Below, one piece after another: positions 26,001 through 34,206 of a DNA stretch of 64,000 bases. The DNA comes from Candidatus Thiodiazotropha endoloripes (lineage in GTDB: Bacteria > Pseudomonadota > Gammaproteobacteria > Chromatiales > Chromatiaceae), in assembly GCA_001709035.1 (NCBI GenBank), contig LVKA01000011.1:992001-1056000 (forward strand). The letters run 5' to 3'. Within the stretch, counting starts at the first letter, position 1; every line of letters begins with the position of its first letter. The position numbers and the translations under genes were made by a program. The notes under the pieces were generated by a model. It was not told the origin of the DNA, did no database searches, and worked only from the letters and a program-made list of their open reading frames with translations.

Positions 26001-28163
26001 ATGGTCAATTCCGGTGAATCATTACGCTGGTGGGTCGTTGCTGGGCTGTTGCTGCTGCAGTTTACAATCCCGTCACTGCTGTATGCCGATATGGTGCGTA
26101 TCGGTGTCTTGAGTCATCGTGGGGACCAGGCAACGCTGAGGATGTGGGGGCCAACTGCAGAGTACCTCCATAGCAGTATTCCCGCTCACGATTTCATCAT
26201 CCGGCCATTGAAATTCGATGATGTGAATCCCGCTGTCTCTGCCGGTGAAGTCGATTTTGTGCTGGTCAATCCCGGAATCTATGTCAACCTGGAGGTGAAA
26301 TACCGGGTTTCACGCATCGCCACCCTCTACAATCGACGCAACGATGTCCCCTACAAGATCTTTGGCGGGGTAATCTTCACCCGCCAGGATCATGCCGAGA
26401 TAAATACCCTGGCAGACCTTCGCGGTCATACCATGATGGCTGTCTACGATACCTCGCTGGGTGGTTTCCAGATGGCCATGCGGGAGATGATCGAGCAGGG
26501 CATCGATCCCTACACCGATCTGAAAGCGCTGCGCTGGGGTGGTATCCATGACCATGTGGTGATGTCGGTGCTGAATGGTGAGGTCGATGTGGGTACGGTG
26601 CGTACCGATATCCTCGAACGTATGGCATCCGCCGGTACCATCGAGCTGAAGGATTTCCATATCATCAACCCCCAACAGGTCGAAGAGTTTCCATTTGCGC
26701 TAAGCACCCGGCTCTATCCTGAGTGGCCCTTCAGTAAAGTGGCGCATACAGCCGACACGCTTGCCCAACAGGTTGCGGTTGCACTGTTGAATATGCCCCA
26801 TGATCACCATGCGGCGCTGGCCGGCAAATATGCAGGTTGGACCATCCCGCTCGACTATCAACCCGTGCATGATCTGTTCATGACTTTGAAGCTACCGCCC
26901 TATCAGTATCTGGGCAAGATAACCTTGGTGGACGCGATCAGCCGCTATCGCTACTGGTTGCTGGGCGGTCTGCTGATGCTGCTTTTCATGGTGGTGATGA
27001 CTCTCAAGGTGATGCGTCTCAATCAGGAGTTGAAAAAGGCCAAGGATCGTCTCGAGCTGCAACATGAGTTGATTCTCGATTCGGTGGCGGACGGTATCTA
27101 TGGGGTGGATATGAATGGACGATCCACCTTTTTCAACAAGGCGGCAGAGAGGATCACCGGTTGGGGGGCGGAAGATGTGATCGGTCATAACCAACATGAG
27201 ATTCTGCACCACTCCCATGAAGACGGCTCACCCCATCGAGCGGTCGACTGCCCGGTCTATCAGACCTTTCGTGATAATAAGCCACGCTTTATTTCGGACG
27301 ATGTCTTCTGGCGTAAGGACAGCACCAGTTTTCCGGTGGAATACAGCAGTACTCCGATCAAGGATGAAGGGGGCAAGACCATCGGCAGCGTGGTGGTGTT
27401 TCGGGATATCACGATGCGTAATCGGGCCGAGGAGGAGGCGCGCCAACATCAGATCGAGCTGGCGCGGGCTGGCAGGCTCAGTACTCTTGGCGAGATGGCA
27501 TCAGGCATCGCCCATGAGCTGAATCAGCCGTTGACGGCCATTTCGACCAATGCCCAGGCGAGTATGCGAATCCTGGAGTCCGATCCAACCAACACCACTG
27601 TCTGTGTGGATGTGATGGAGCGGATTGCCGCCCAGGCTGATCGGGCTGGTGAGATTATTCGTCAACTGAGGCGGTTTGTACGCAAAGAGCCCCTGGAGAG
27701 CTCTCAGGTAGACGTCAATGTTCTGGTCAATGCGGTAGCGGTATTGATCCGCCCCGATATCACCCGTGCCGATGTAAGGCTCATACTGGATATGCAACAG
27801 CCGCTGCCAACGGTGCTGGTGCAACCGATTCAGATCGAACAGGTGATACTCAACCTGGCGCGGAATGCGATTGAGGCCCTCTCTGAACTGGATGATCAGG
27901 AACGGGTGCTGCATATCGGTACCCGGCTGCAACCTGGTGGGACAATCCATCTCTGGGTGAGGGACAATGGGCCCGGTATTAAACCGGAGCTGGAAACAAC
28001 CCTGTTCGATCCCTTCGTCACCGGTAAGTCGGACGGTATGGGGCTGGGGCTCTCAATCAGCTACGGGATCATCGAGGCACACGGTGGTAAACTGTCGATC
28101 AACCGTGACTATCGGGACGGTGCCGAGTTCAGTTTCAATTTGCCAATCGGGGAGGTTGCGTAA
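26001..28163 (+). CDS. TtrS-like sensor histidine kinase with PhnD-type periplasmic domain
   Basis: A 720-residue membrane kinase. A signal/anchor helix (about 10-29) leads to a PhnD-like periplasmic binding domain (about 33-300: VRIGVLSHRGDQA, LVNPGIYV, GEVDVGTVRTD), a membrane helix (about 315-333), a PAS domain (about 352-470: ILDSVADGIYGVDMNG), HisKA with His505 in IAHELNQPL, and an HATPase domain ending near 717 (DNGPGIK, GMGLGLSI). This is the architecture of TtrS, the tetrathionate sensor, and relatives that sense anions. The cognate regulator starts 5 bp after its stop and soxB lies 0.6 kb further on, suggesting a sulfur-anion signal. Confidence 0.9.
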   Translation: MVNSGESLRWWVVAGLLLLQFTIPSLLYADMVRIGVLSHRGDQATLRMWGPTAEYLHSSIPAHDFIIRPLKFDDVNPAVSAGEVDFVLVNPGIYVNLEVKYRVSRIATLYNRRNDVPYKIFGGVIFTRQDHAEINTLADLRGHTMMAVYDTSLGGFQMAMREMIEQGIDPYTDLKALRWGGIHDHVVMSVLNGEVDVGTVRTDILERMASAGTIELKDFHIINPQQVEEFPFALSTRLYPEWPFSKVAHTADTLAQQVAVALLNMPHDHHAALAGKYAGWTIPLDYQPVHDLFMTLKLPPYQYLGKITLVDAISRYRYWLLGGLLMLLFMVVMTLKVMRLNQELKKAKDRLELQHELILDSVADGIYGVDMNGRSTFFNKAAERITGWGAEDVIGHNQHEILHHSHEDGSPHRAVDCPVYQTFRDNKPRFISDDVFWRKDSTSFPVEYSSTPIKDEGGKTIGSVVVFRDITMRNRAEEEARQHQIELARAGRLSTLGEMASGIAHELNQPLTAISTNAQASMRILESDPTNTTVCVDVMERIAAQADRAGEIIRQLRRFVRKEPLESSQVDVNVLVNAVAVLIRPDITRADVRLILDMQQPLPTVLVQPIQIEQVILNLARNAIEALSELDDQERVLHIGTRLQPGGTIHLWVRDNGPGIKPELETTLFDPFVTGKSDGMGLGLSISYGIIEAHGGKLSINRDYRDGAEFSFNLPIGEVA

Positions 28164-28168
28164 AAACC

Positions 28169-28783
28169 ATGGATCAGACCACGCCAACAGTTTATGTAGT
28201 GGATGATGACGAAGAGGTGCGCAGTGCTCTGAAGTTGTTATTCGAATCGGTTGGCTTGCCAGTAGTCTGCTTTGCCTCTGCACTGGAGTATCTCGATCGC
28301 TTCGATGAGTCCCTGCCGGGTTGTCTGGTGGTGGATATCCGCATGCCGGGTATGAGCGGCCTGGATATGCAGGAGAAGTTGAATGAGCTGCCGCTGCATC
28401 CTCCGGTGATCATCATTACCGGGCATGGCGATGTGCCAATGGCGGTTCGTGCCGTTCAGGCGGGTGCGGTGGATTTTATCGAAAAACCGTTTCGCGACCA
28501 GATTCTGCTCGACAGTGTCCACCGGGCGATCGAGATGGATGCGGAGAAGCGGGGTGAGGCCTCTCGGCTGTCTGAGATCCGTGAGCATCTGAATCAGCTG
28601 ACACCCAGGGAGCGGGAGGTGCTCGACCTGGTTATCAGCGGTATGAGGAATAAGAATATCTCCGAGCAGCTGGGGATTACCCTGTCGACCGTGGAAGCTC
28701 ATCGCTCCCGGGTGATGGAGAAGATGCAGGCTGACTCACTCTCTCATCTTATGCGGATGATGCTTACCCTGGAGAATGAGTAG
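28169..28783 (+). CDS. TtrR/FixJ-type response regulator
   Basis: A 204-residue regulator. Receiver domain at 1-120 with phosphoacceptor Asp56 (VVDIRMPGMSG), acidic pocket VDDDEE and conserved Lys in IEKPF; LuxR-type helix-turn-helix at about 138-198 (LTPREREVLDLVISG, ITLSTVEAHRSRVMEKM). It is cotranscribed with the TtrS-like kinase. Candidate targets nearby are soxB and the pair itself; a perfect 8-bp hairpin at 28946-28965 lies in the gap before soxB but its role is unknown. Confidence 0.93.
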   Translation: MDQTTPTVYVVDDDEEVRSALKLLFESVGLPVVCFASALEYLDRFDESLPGCLVVDIRMPGMSGLDMQEKLNELPLHPPVIIITGHGDVPMAVRAVQAGAVDFIEKPFRDQILLDSVHRAIEMDAEKRGEASRLSEIREHLNQLTPREREVLDLVISGMRNKNISEQLGITLSTVEAHRSRVMEKMQADSLSHLMRMMLTLENE

Positions 28784-29362
28784 TTATTCCTGTGGCGGCA
28801 TAGTGGCTTACATACCGCCCCAGTGTTGAAGCGGCTAAAGTCACCGGCTATGGTATCGGTAGAGTTCGGTGATAGGGGGATAGTGGCGAAAATCCGGTGG
28901 TACCCGTAGCGATCTACCAGGCGAACTGAGGCTTCTGAATATCAGGGTTGTGGAAAACCACAACCACCGGTCGCGTATGTTGGAATTTTAACAGCACTTA
29001 AAGGGCTGGATAATAGCGTCTCCCCATTTACGTCCGGAGCGGATATCGGGGAGATCATCGCCAGTTGGATGGCTGGAAGGCAGGTATAGACAGGCGCCTT
29101 CCGGTGATTCAACTGGTTTTTTTAAATCCGGCAACCTAATCGATCCGATGCCATGGCTGTAATGCGTCCGATCCGTTAGCTTGCCGGACAAGCTGTAGAA
29201 AACACAAAATCAGGGTGAGTCAGCGTGTTTGCCGGGGAACCGGTGATGCCAGTTTCTCAAACGCTGAACGGGTTGTAACCCAAAGCGGCAGATCGATAAC
29301 CGCCGGGTAGACCATCCCTAGGGCCTGTAAACAGGCGACAATAACCGGAGGGTGATACAAGA
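28784..29362. other. 579-bp region between the regulator gene and soxB
   Basis: It contains a perfect hairpin at 28946-28965 (GGTTGTGG-AAAA-CCACAACC) and, 25 bp before the soxB start, a short palindrome AGGGCCTGTAAACAGGC (29321-29337) of the dispersed repeat family. A GGAGGG ribosome site is at about 29349. No credible coding frame was found on either strand. Confidence 0.5.
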
Positions 29363-31138
29363 ATGAGTATTTCACGTCGTGAATTCCTACGAATGATGGG
29401 CTTTGCCGGTGCCGCCGGTATGATGCCTTCGTCTGTGTTCGCCGCAGCCAAGCAGCCAGCGGATCTCTATGAGGTTCCGAAGTTCGGTAACGTCTCCCTG
29501 CTTCACATAACCGATACCCATGCACAACTCAATCCCATCTACTTTCGAGAGCCGAATGTCAATCTGGGCATAGGTTACGCTTTCAACAAGGCTCCGCATC
29601 TGGTTGGCGATAATCTACTCAAACATTTTGGTATCACGCCCGGGACGGTTGAATCCCACGCCTTCAGCTATCTCGATTTCGATAGTGCGGCAGGCAAATT
29701 CGGTAAGGTCGGTGGTTTTGCCCACCTGAAAACCCTGGTGCAGCGAATTCGAGACGATCGTGGACCAGGTAACAGCTTACTGATGGATGGTGGTGATACC
29801 TGGCAGGGTTCTGGTACCGCCTACTGGACGCGCGGACAGGATATGGTCGGTGCCTGTAACCGACTGGGTGTCGATGTGATGACCGGGCACTGGGAATTCA
29901 CCTATCTCGATAAAGAGGTGATTGACAACATCAATGCCTTCAAGGGTGACTTCGTTGCACAGAATGTGTTGGTCAGAGACGAGGCGCTGTTTGACTACAA
30001 TTTTGCCGATTTCGAAGGCTTTGACGAAGATTCCGGTAATGCCTTCAAGCCCTATGTGATGAAGCAGGTCGGTGGCGCCCGTGTGGCAGTCATCGGTCAG
30101 GCGTTCCCCTATACGCCGATTGCCAATCCCCAGCGTTTTATCCCCGACTGGACATTCGGTATCCAGGATGACCTGATGCAGGGTGTGGTCGATATGGTGC
30201 GGGAGAATGAAAAACCGGATGTGGTGGTGGTGCTCTCCCACAACGGTATGGATGTGGATCTGAAGATGGCTTCCCGGGTCTCCGGTATCGATGTGATCTT
30301 TGGTGGTCACACCCATGATGGCATGCCGGCACCCACAGTGGTTAAAAACTCTGGCGGAAAGACCCTGGTGACCAACGCAGGTTCCAACGGAAAATTCCTC
30401 GGTGTCATGGATCTGGATGTGAAGGGAGGCAAGGTACGCGACTTCCGCTATCGTCTGTTGCCGGTCTTCTCCAATATTCTGCCGGCAGACAAAGCGATGC
30501 AGGCCTATATCGATGAGGTGCGTGCACCTTATGCGAAACAGCTCAATGAAGAGCTGGCAGTCGCCGAGGAGACACTCTATCGTCGGGGTAACTTCAACGG
30601 CACCTTCGATCAGGTCATCTGTGATGCTCTGACCACGGTGAATGATGCCCAGATCTCCCTCTCTCCCGGTTTCCGCTGGGGTACCAGTGTTCTACCGGGG
30701 CAGAAGATCACCATGGACAATGTGATGGATCAGACCTGTATCACCTATCCTGAAACCTATCGCAGAGAGATGAAGGGTTCAGAGATCAAGGCGATCCTGG
30801 AGGATGTCTGCGACAATCTGTTCAACAAGGACCCCTACTATCAGCAGGGTGGTGATATGGTGCGTGTGGGTGGTCTCGATTACGCTTGTGAACCGGGTGC
30901 GGGGTTTGGTAAGCGAATCACCGATATGGCACTCAACGACGGCACCAAGGTCGAGGCGAATAAGAGCTACACCGTGTCCGGTTGGGCGACGGTTGGATCG
31001 AAAGCCCCTGGTGAGCCAATCTGGGATGTGGTTGCCAAATATCTGCGCGATCAGAAGACCGTTAAGATCAAGAAACTCAATACACCGAAGTTGGTTGGTG
31101 TAAAGGACAATCCTGGGTTGGCTGACTATCCCTACTGA
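29363..31138 (+). CDS. soxB: Thiosulfohydrolase SoxB
   Basis: A 591-residue periplasmic enzyme that hydrolyses the terminal sulfone from the SoxY-bound intermediate in thiosulfate oxidation, using two Mn ions. A Tat signal is clear (SRREFLRMMGFAGAAG, residues 4-19). Metallophosphoesterase motifs: HITDTHAQL (Asp51, His53), MDGGDTWQG, the SoxB-specific GHWEFTY, VLSHNGMD and FGGHTHDG; a 5'-nucleotidase C-terminal domain follows. It stands alone, with no soxXYZA nearby, as in several sulfur-oxidising gammaproteobacteria. A good terminator follows the stop at 31147-31174. Confidence 0.97.
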   Translation: MSISRREFLRMMGFAGAAGMMPSSVFAAAKQPADLYEVPKFGNVSLLHITDTHAQLNPIYFREPNVNLGIGYAFNKAPHLVGDNLLKHFGITPGTVESHAFSYLDFDSAAGKFGKVGGFAHLKTLVQRIRDDRGPGNSLLMDGGDTWQGSGTAYWTRGQDMVGACNRLGVDVMTGHWEFTYLDKEVIDNINAFKGDFVAQNVLVRDEALFDYNFADFEGFDEDSGNAFKPYVMKQVGGARVAVIGQAFPYTPIANPQRFIPDWTFGIQDDLMQGVVDMVRENEKPDVVVVLSHNGMDVDLKMASRVSGIDVIFGGHTHDGMPAPTVVKNSGGKTLVTNAGSNGKFLGVMDLDVKGGKVRDFRYRLLPVFSNILPADKAMQAYIDEVRAPYAKQLNEELAVAEETLYRRGNFNGTFDQVICDALTTVNDAQISLSPGFRWGTSVLPGQKITMDNVMDQTCITYPETYRREMKGSEIKAILEDVCDNLFNKDPYYQQGGDMVRVGGLDYACEPGAGFGKRITDMALNDGTKVEANKSYTVSGWATVGSKAPGEPIWDVVAKYLRDQKTVKIKKLNTPKLVGVKDNPGLADYPY

Positions 31139-31146
31139 TTGTTATC

Positions 31147-31174
31147 GGGTGCGGCTTTGCCGCGCCCTGTTTTT
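31147..31174 (+). terminator. Intrinsic terminator of soxB
   Basis: GGGTGCGGC-TTT-GCCGCGCCC forms a nine-pair GC-rich stem with one G-U pair, followed by TGTTTTT, 8 bp after the soxB stop. Confidence 0.88.
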
Positions 31175-31179
31175 GATTG

Positions 31180-31385
31180 GTCCGCAAATGAACGTTAATG
31201 AACGCAAATTAAGAGTCGCAAATTGAAATAGTGTTTGGATTGGACTCAATCCTAGCAGCAACATGCTCAGTGACGTTTTTAATGGCAATAGATGGTGATT
31301 GGCGCCATTCACGGCTTGATTCAACGGCTCCGGGCCGATCCGTCACTCAACAACCATTAGCGTTTATTCGCCTTCATTTGCGGAC
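31180..31385. repeat. 206-bp stretch with 26-bp imperfect inverted ends
   Basis: GTCCGCAAATGAACGTTAAT continuing to 31205 matches the inverse of 31360-31385 at 22 of 26 positions. The interior has no frame of note. It looks like a small non-coding repeat element (MITE-like), inserted just after the soxB terminator and unrelated in sequence to the elements around the flippase. Confidence 0.55.
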
Positions 31386-31473
31386 TTAATTCTTAAAGAA
31401 CTCTGCTTCGCTCTATTGTCGTCAGCGGCTAATGGCGGTGATGGGCGCCCATTCATGGCATGGTCTGCTGTGC

Positions 31474-32181
31474 TTAACAAAACTCCACTTCTGAATAGCT
31501 GCCGAGATAGCCCAGGCGGTTGAACCTCAGGCAGCGCTGTCGACGCCAACTCGTGATGATGTGCTGTTCCGCCTTGCGGTGAGTGTCGTCGAGCAGTATC
31601 AGGCAGGTCGTTGAGAGCTGCTTGCCCATGATCGGCAACAGTCCATAACGTCCACCGGGAATCGAGCCTGGTGGTCCGTCACAGATAACCAGTTCGAAGG
31701 GGGTTTGGAGGTCGAGAGCTGGGGGGGTGTACCAGCGAAAATCTCCATAGTCGTTCAGTGGTGTATGAATCAGTTTTACGTGGTGAAATCCGAGTCGTTC
31801 GAGGATCAGTTGCAGGTGTCTGTACCACTCCAGATTGTGTTCGAAGACAACGAAATCCCGCTGCTTGTTCTGGCTCAGCATGGCAATCAGCAGGGTGGTC
31901 GCGCCAGATCCGCACTCCAGGATAGGGCCTTTCGAATTCACTACCCGATCACCAACATGGCGTAGATAGGAGATACCGGCAGCATAGCCGATATTACCCC
32001 AGGCGACAGCCAGCAAAAAGATATCAAATCGATTGATGGTCGTTCGATCTGTGGCAGTCTTTAAACGGCTACTGACCAAGGAGAGCAGCCAGATTTTGAG
32101 GGCGAAACGCTGTTGTTTAAATCTAATCATATCGTCAATTGATTCAACTCTATTCAACAGGGTGTTATCGGTCAGTATCAC
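31474..32181 (-). CDS. Class I SAM-dependent methyltransferase-like protein
   Basis: A 235-residue protein. ILECGSGATTLL (around residue 93) is the SAM-binding glycine loop, VVFEHNLEWY the acidic ribose-binding strand, and FELVICDGPPGS the motif IV region seen in O-methyltransferase-like folds of polysaccharide loci. The N-terminus has a helical, possibly membrane-associated stretch (RFALKIWLLSLVSS). The substrate is unknown. It is convergent with soxB, and lies in reverse to the small gene at 32323. Confidence 0.72.
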   Translation of the reverse strand: MILTDNTLLNRVESIDDMIRFKQQRFALKIWLLSLVSSRLKTATDRTTINRFDIFLLAVAWGNIGYAAGISYLRHVGDRVVNSKGPILECGSGATTLLIAMLSQNKQRDFVVFEHNLEWYRHLQLILERLGFHHVKLIHTPLNDYGDFRWYTPPALDLQTPFELVICDGPPGSIPGGRYGLLPIMGKQLSTTCLILLDDTHRKAEQHIITSWRRQRCLRFNRLGYLGSYSEVEFC

Positions 32182-32322
32182 CAGCTGGTTAAGATCATAA
32201 GATACAGCCTGAGGCTGTTATATTGAACTACTGCTCGATCCTACTTTAATTTGTAAACAGATCTTAACCCAGTGCTGTTACATTAGTGTTAATCAATCAA
32301 TGCAGCTGCCGGGATAATTTAG

Positions 32323-32490
32323 ATGATCAAATGGGAAACTCTGGACCGGGATGCACAGATCAAACTCCGCGAGGAATTTGGCCACCATCTTGATACATTG
32401 CCTCCGACCTGCTCTCTGGATATGAAGGTTGCCCGCTTCAAGGAATGGCTGAGGGAAAAGGGCATCTCAATTGAGATGGAAAAGGGTTGA
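32323..32490 (+). CDS. Small conserved-looking protein, 55 residues
   Basis: An ATG-initiated frame with GGGATAA upstream encodes a 55-residue, charged, helical protein (MIKWETLDRDAQIKLREEFG at the N-terminus, CSLDMKVARFKEWLREKGI later). Composition and lack of rare codons look like a real gene rather than noise; the WxxLDRxAQxxLR pattern and the single Cys suggest a small soluble fold. No family is recognised. It lies between the divergent methyltransferase gene and dbpA. Confidence 0.62.
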   Translation: MIKWETLDRDAQIKLREEFGHHLDTLPPTCSLDMKVARFKEWLREKGISIEMEKG

Positions 32491-32711
32491 TATCGGGGTT
32501 CAAGTCGAATATGCAATACGGCTTTATTGAATTTTGTGATTGAAGTATTTTCAGAGTCGAGGAAATCCGCAATACTTACAATTCGTGTTTGTCTTAAACA
32601 CATGATGACAACTCAAAAAAATAAACCGATTGCATCAATGGCAGAGACAAGCTGTTATCATTACTCCCATCCCCGTGTTCCATCGATTTTTTTCAGTCTG
32701 AATTGCGCTCC

Positions 32712-34100
32712 ATGACTACCCGGTTTTCCTCACTAAAACTCGCCCCCGCCTTGTTGGGTAATCTTGAATCCCTGGGCTATCTTCAAATGACGCCTATCCA
32801 AGCGGAGAGTCTGCCCCATGTGCTGGCCGGAAGGGATCTTATTGCCCGGGCCAAGACCGGTAGCGGCAAAACCGTTGCCTTCGGGCTTGGTCTGCTTAGC
32901 CATCTCAAACAACAATCCTTTTCGGTACAGGCACTGGTGCTATGTCCAACCCGAGAACTGGCTGACCAGGTAGCCAAGGAGTTGCGTCGCTTGGCCCGCA
33001 CCAGCGCAAATACCAAGATCATTACACTCTGTGGTGGCACCCCCTTTGGACCACAGATAGGTTCGCTGGAACATGGAGCGCACATCGTGGTCGGTACGCC
33101 GGGGCGTATCCTCAAGCATCTGGCGAAGGGTACCCTCTCACTCGACAGTGTGGGTACCGTGGTGCTCGACGAGGCAGACAGAATGCTCGACATGGGCTTT
33201 CATGATGATATGACCGAGATCCTCTCAGTTACCCCATCACAGCGGCAAACGCTGCTCTTCTCCGCTACCTATCCGGAGACCATACGAGAGCTGAGCAGTG
33301 CTTTCCAAAGCAATCCGATTGAAGTGACTGTCGACTCACATCACAGCGATCTCAAGATCAGCCAGCACTTCTACGAGGTCGGAAAAGGCAAGCGTACTCA
33401 AACTCTGGCTGCCCTGCTGGCGCAATACAAGCCAATATCCAGCGTTGTCTTTTGTCATACCAAATTACAATCCCAGGAAGTCGCTGAGGAGTTACAGCAA
33501 CGGGGCATTCAGGCTCTGGCGCTGCACGGGGATCTGGAACAAAAAGAGCGTGACCTGGTATTGGTGCGTTTCGCCAATGGCAGTGTACCTGTTCTGGTAG
33601 CCACCGACGTGGCCGCTCGCGGCCTCGACATCAAAGAGCTTGGGGCGGTAATCAATTACGAACTGCCAAGGGATCCAGAGATCTATGTTCACCGAATCGG
33701 TCGTACTGGACGAGCCGGGAACAAAGGTCTGGCGCTCAATCTGTTCATCGCATCAGAGGCCAATCGTGTGAATGCCATCGAAGCCTATCTGAATTCCAAA
33801 GTACGCCTGGAGCAACCACCTGGCCTCGAACTGCCAGAGAGTTTCAGCATAACCGCGCCAAATGTCACGCTCTGTATTGATGGCGGCCGCAAAGAAAAAG
33901 TCCGTCCGGGTGATATTCTCGGCGCATTGACTGCCAATGGTGCGATCGCTGGAAATAGGGTTGGAAAGATCGACATCTTCGATCATCTTGCCTATGTCGC
34001 TGTCGATCGCAGTGTGCGTAAAATAGCACTTCGCATTTTGTCCGAGAACAACATCAAGGGGCGTCGTTTCAAAGTGCGAATGAAACACTGGATGTCTTGA
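32712..34100 (+). CDS. dbpA: ATP-dependent RNA helicase DbpA
   Basis: A 462-residue DEAD-box helicase involved in 50S ribosome assembly through binding to 23S rRNA hairpin 92. Motifs in order: Q motif LGYLQMTPIQ (21-30), AKTGSGKT (47-54), PTRELADQ, DEADRMLDMGF, SAT, ATDVAARGLDI, HRIGRTGRAG, and the C-terminal DbpA RNA-binding domain (about 385-462, GDILGALT, GKIDIFD). A TTG at 32703 is also in frame, but the ATG at 32712 gives the normal start MTTRFSSL. Confidence 0.96.
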   Translation: MTTRFSSLKLAPALLGNLESLGYLQMTPIQAESLPHVLAGRDLIARAKTGSGKTVAFGLGLLSHLKQQSFSVQALVLCPTRELADQVAKELRRLARTSANTKIITLCGGTPFGPQIGSLEHGAHIVVGTPGRILKHLAKGTLSLDSVGTVVLDEADRMLDMGFHDDMTEILSVTPSQRQTLLFSATYPETIRELSSAFQSNPIEVTVDSHHSDLKISQHFYEVGKGKRTQTLAALLAQYKPISSVVFCHTKLQSQEVAEELQQRGIQALALHGDLEQKERDLVLVRFANGSVPVLVATDVAARGLDIKELGAVINYELPRDPEIYVHRIGRTGRAGNKGLALNLFIASEANRVNAIEAYLNSKVRLEQPPGLELPESFSITAPNVTLCIDGGRKEKVRPGDILGALTANGAIAGNRVGKIDIFDHLAYVAVDRSVRKIALRILSENNIKGRRFKVRMKHWMS

Positions 34101-34206
34101 ACATTAGGGCAGACAGGATCTGTTGTAGTCAAAAAAGCGATGCTTGGACTGTGTTATGGCTGACGACGGAATTCCAACAGAGTCGATCCTTCACGCATCT
34201 CCCGAT

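Noticed and set aside
28988-29191. 67-codon minus-strand frame upstream of soxB
   Set aside because: No family resemblance or ribosome site; the region is better read as regulatory.
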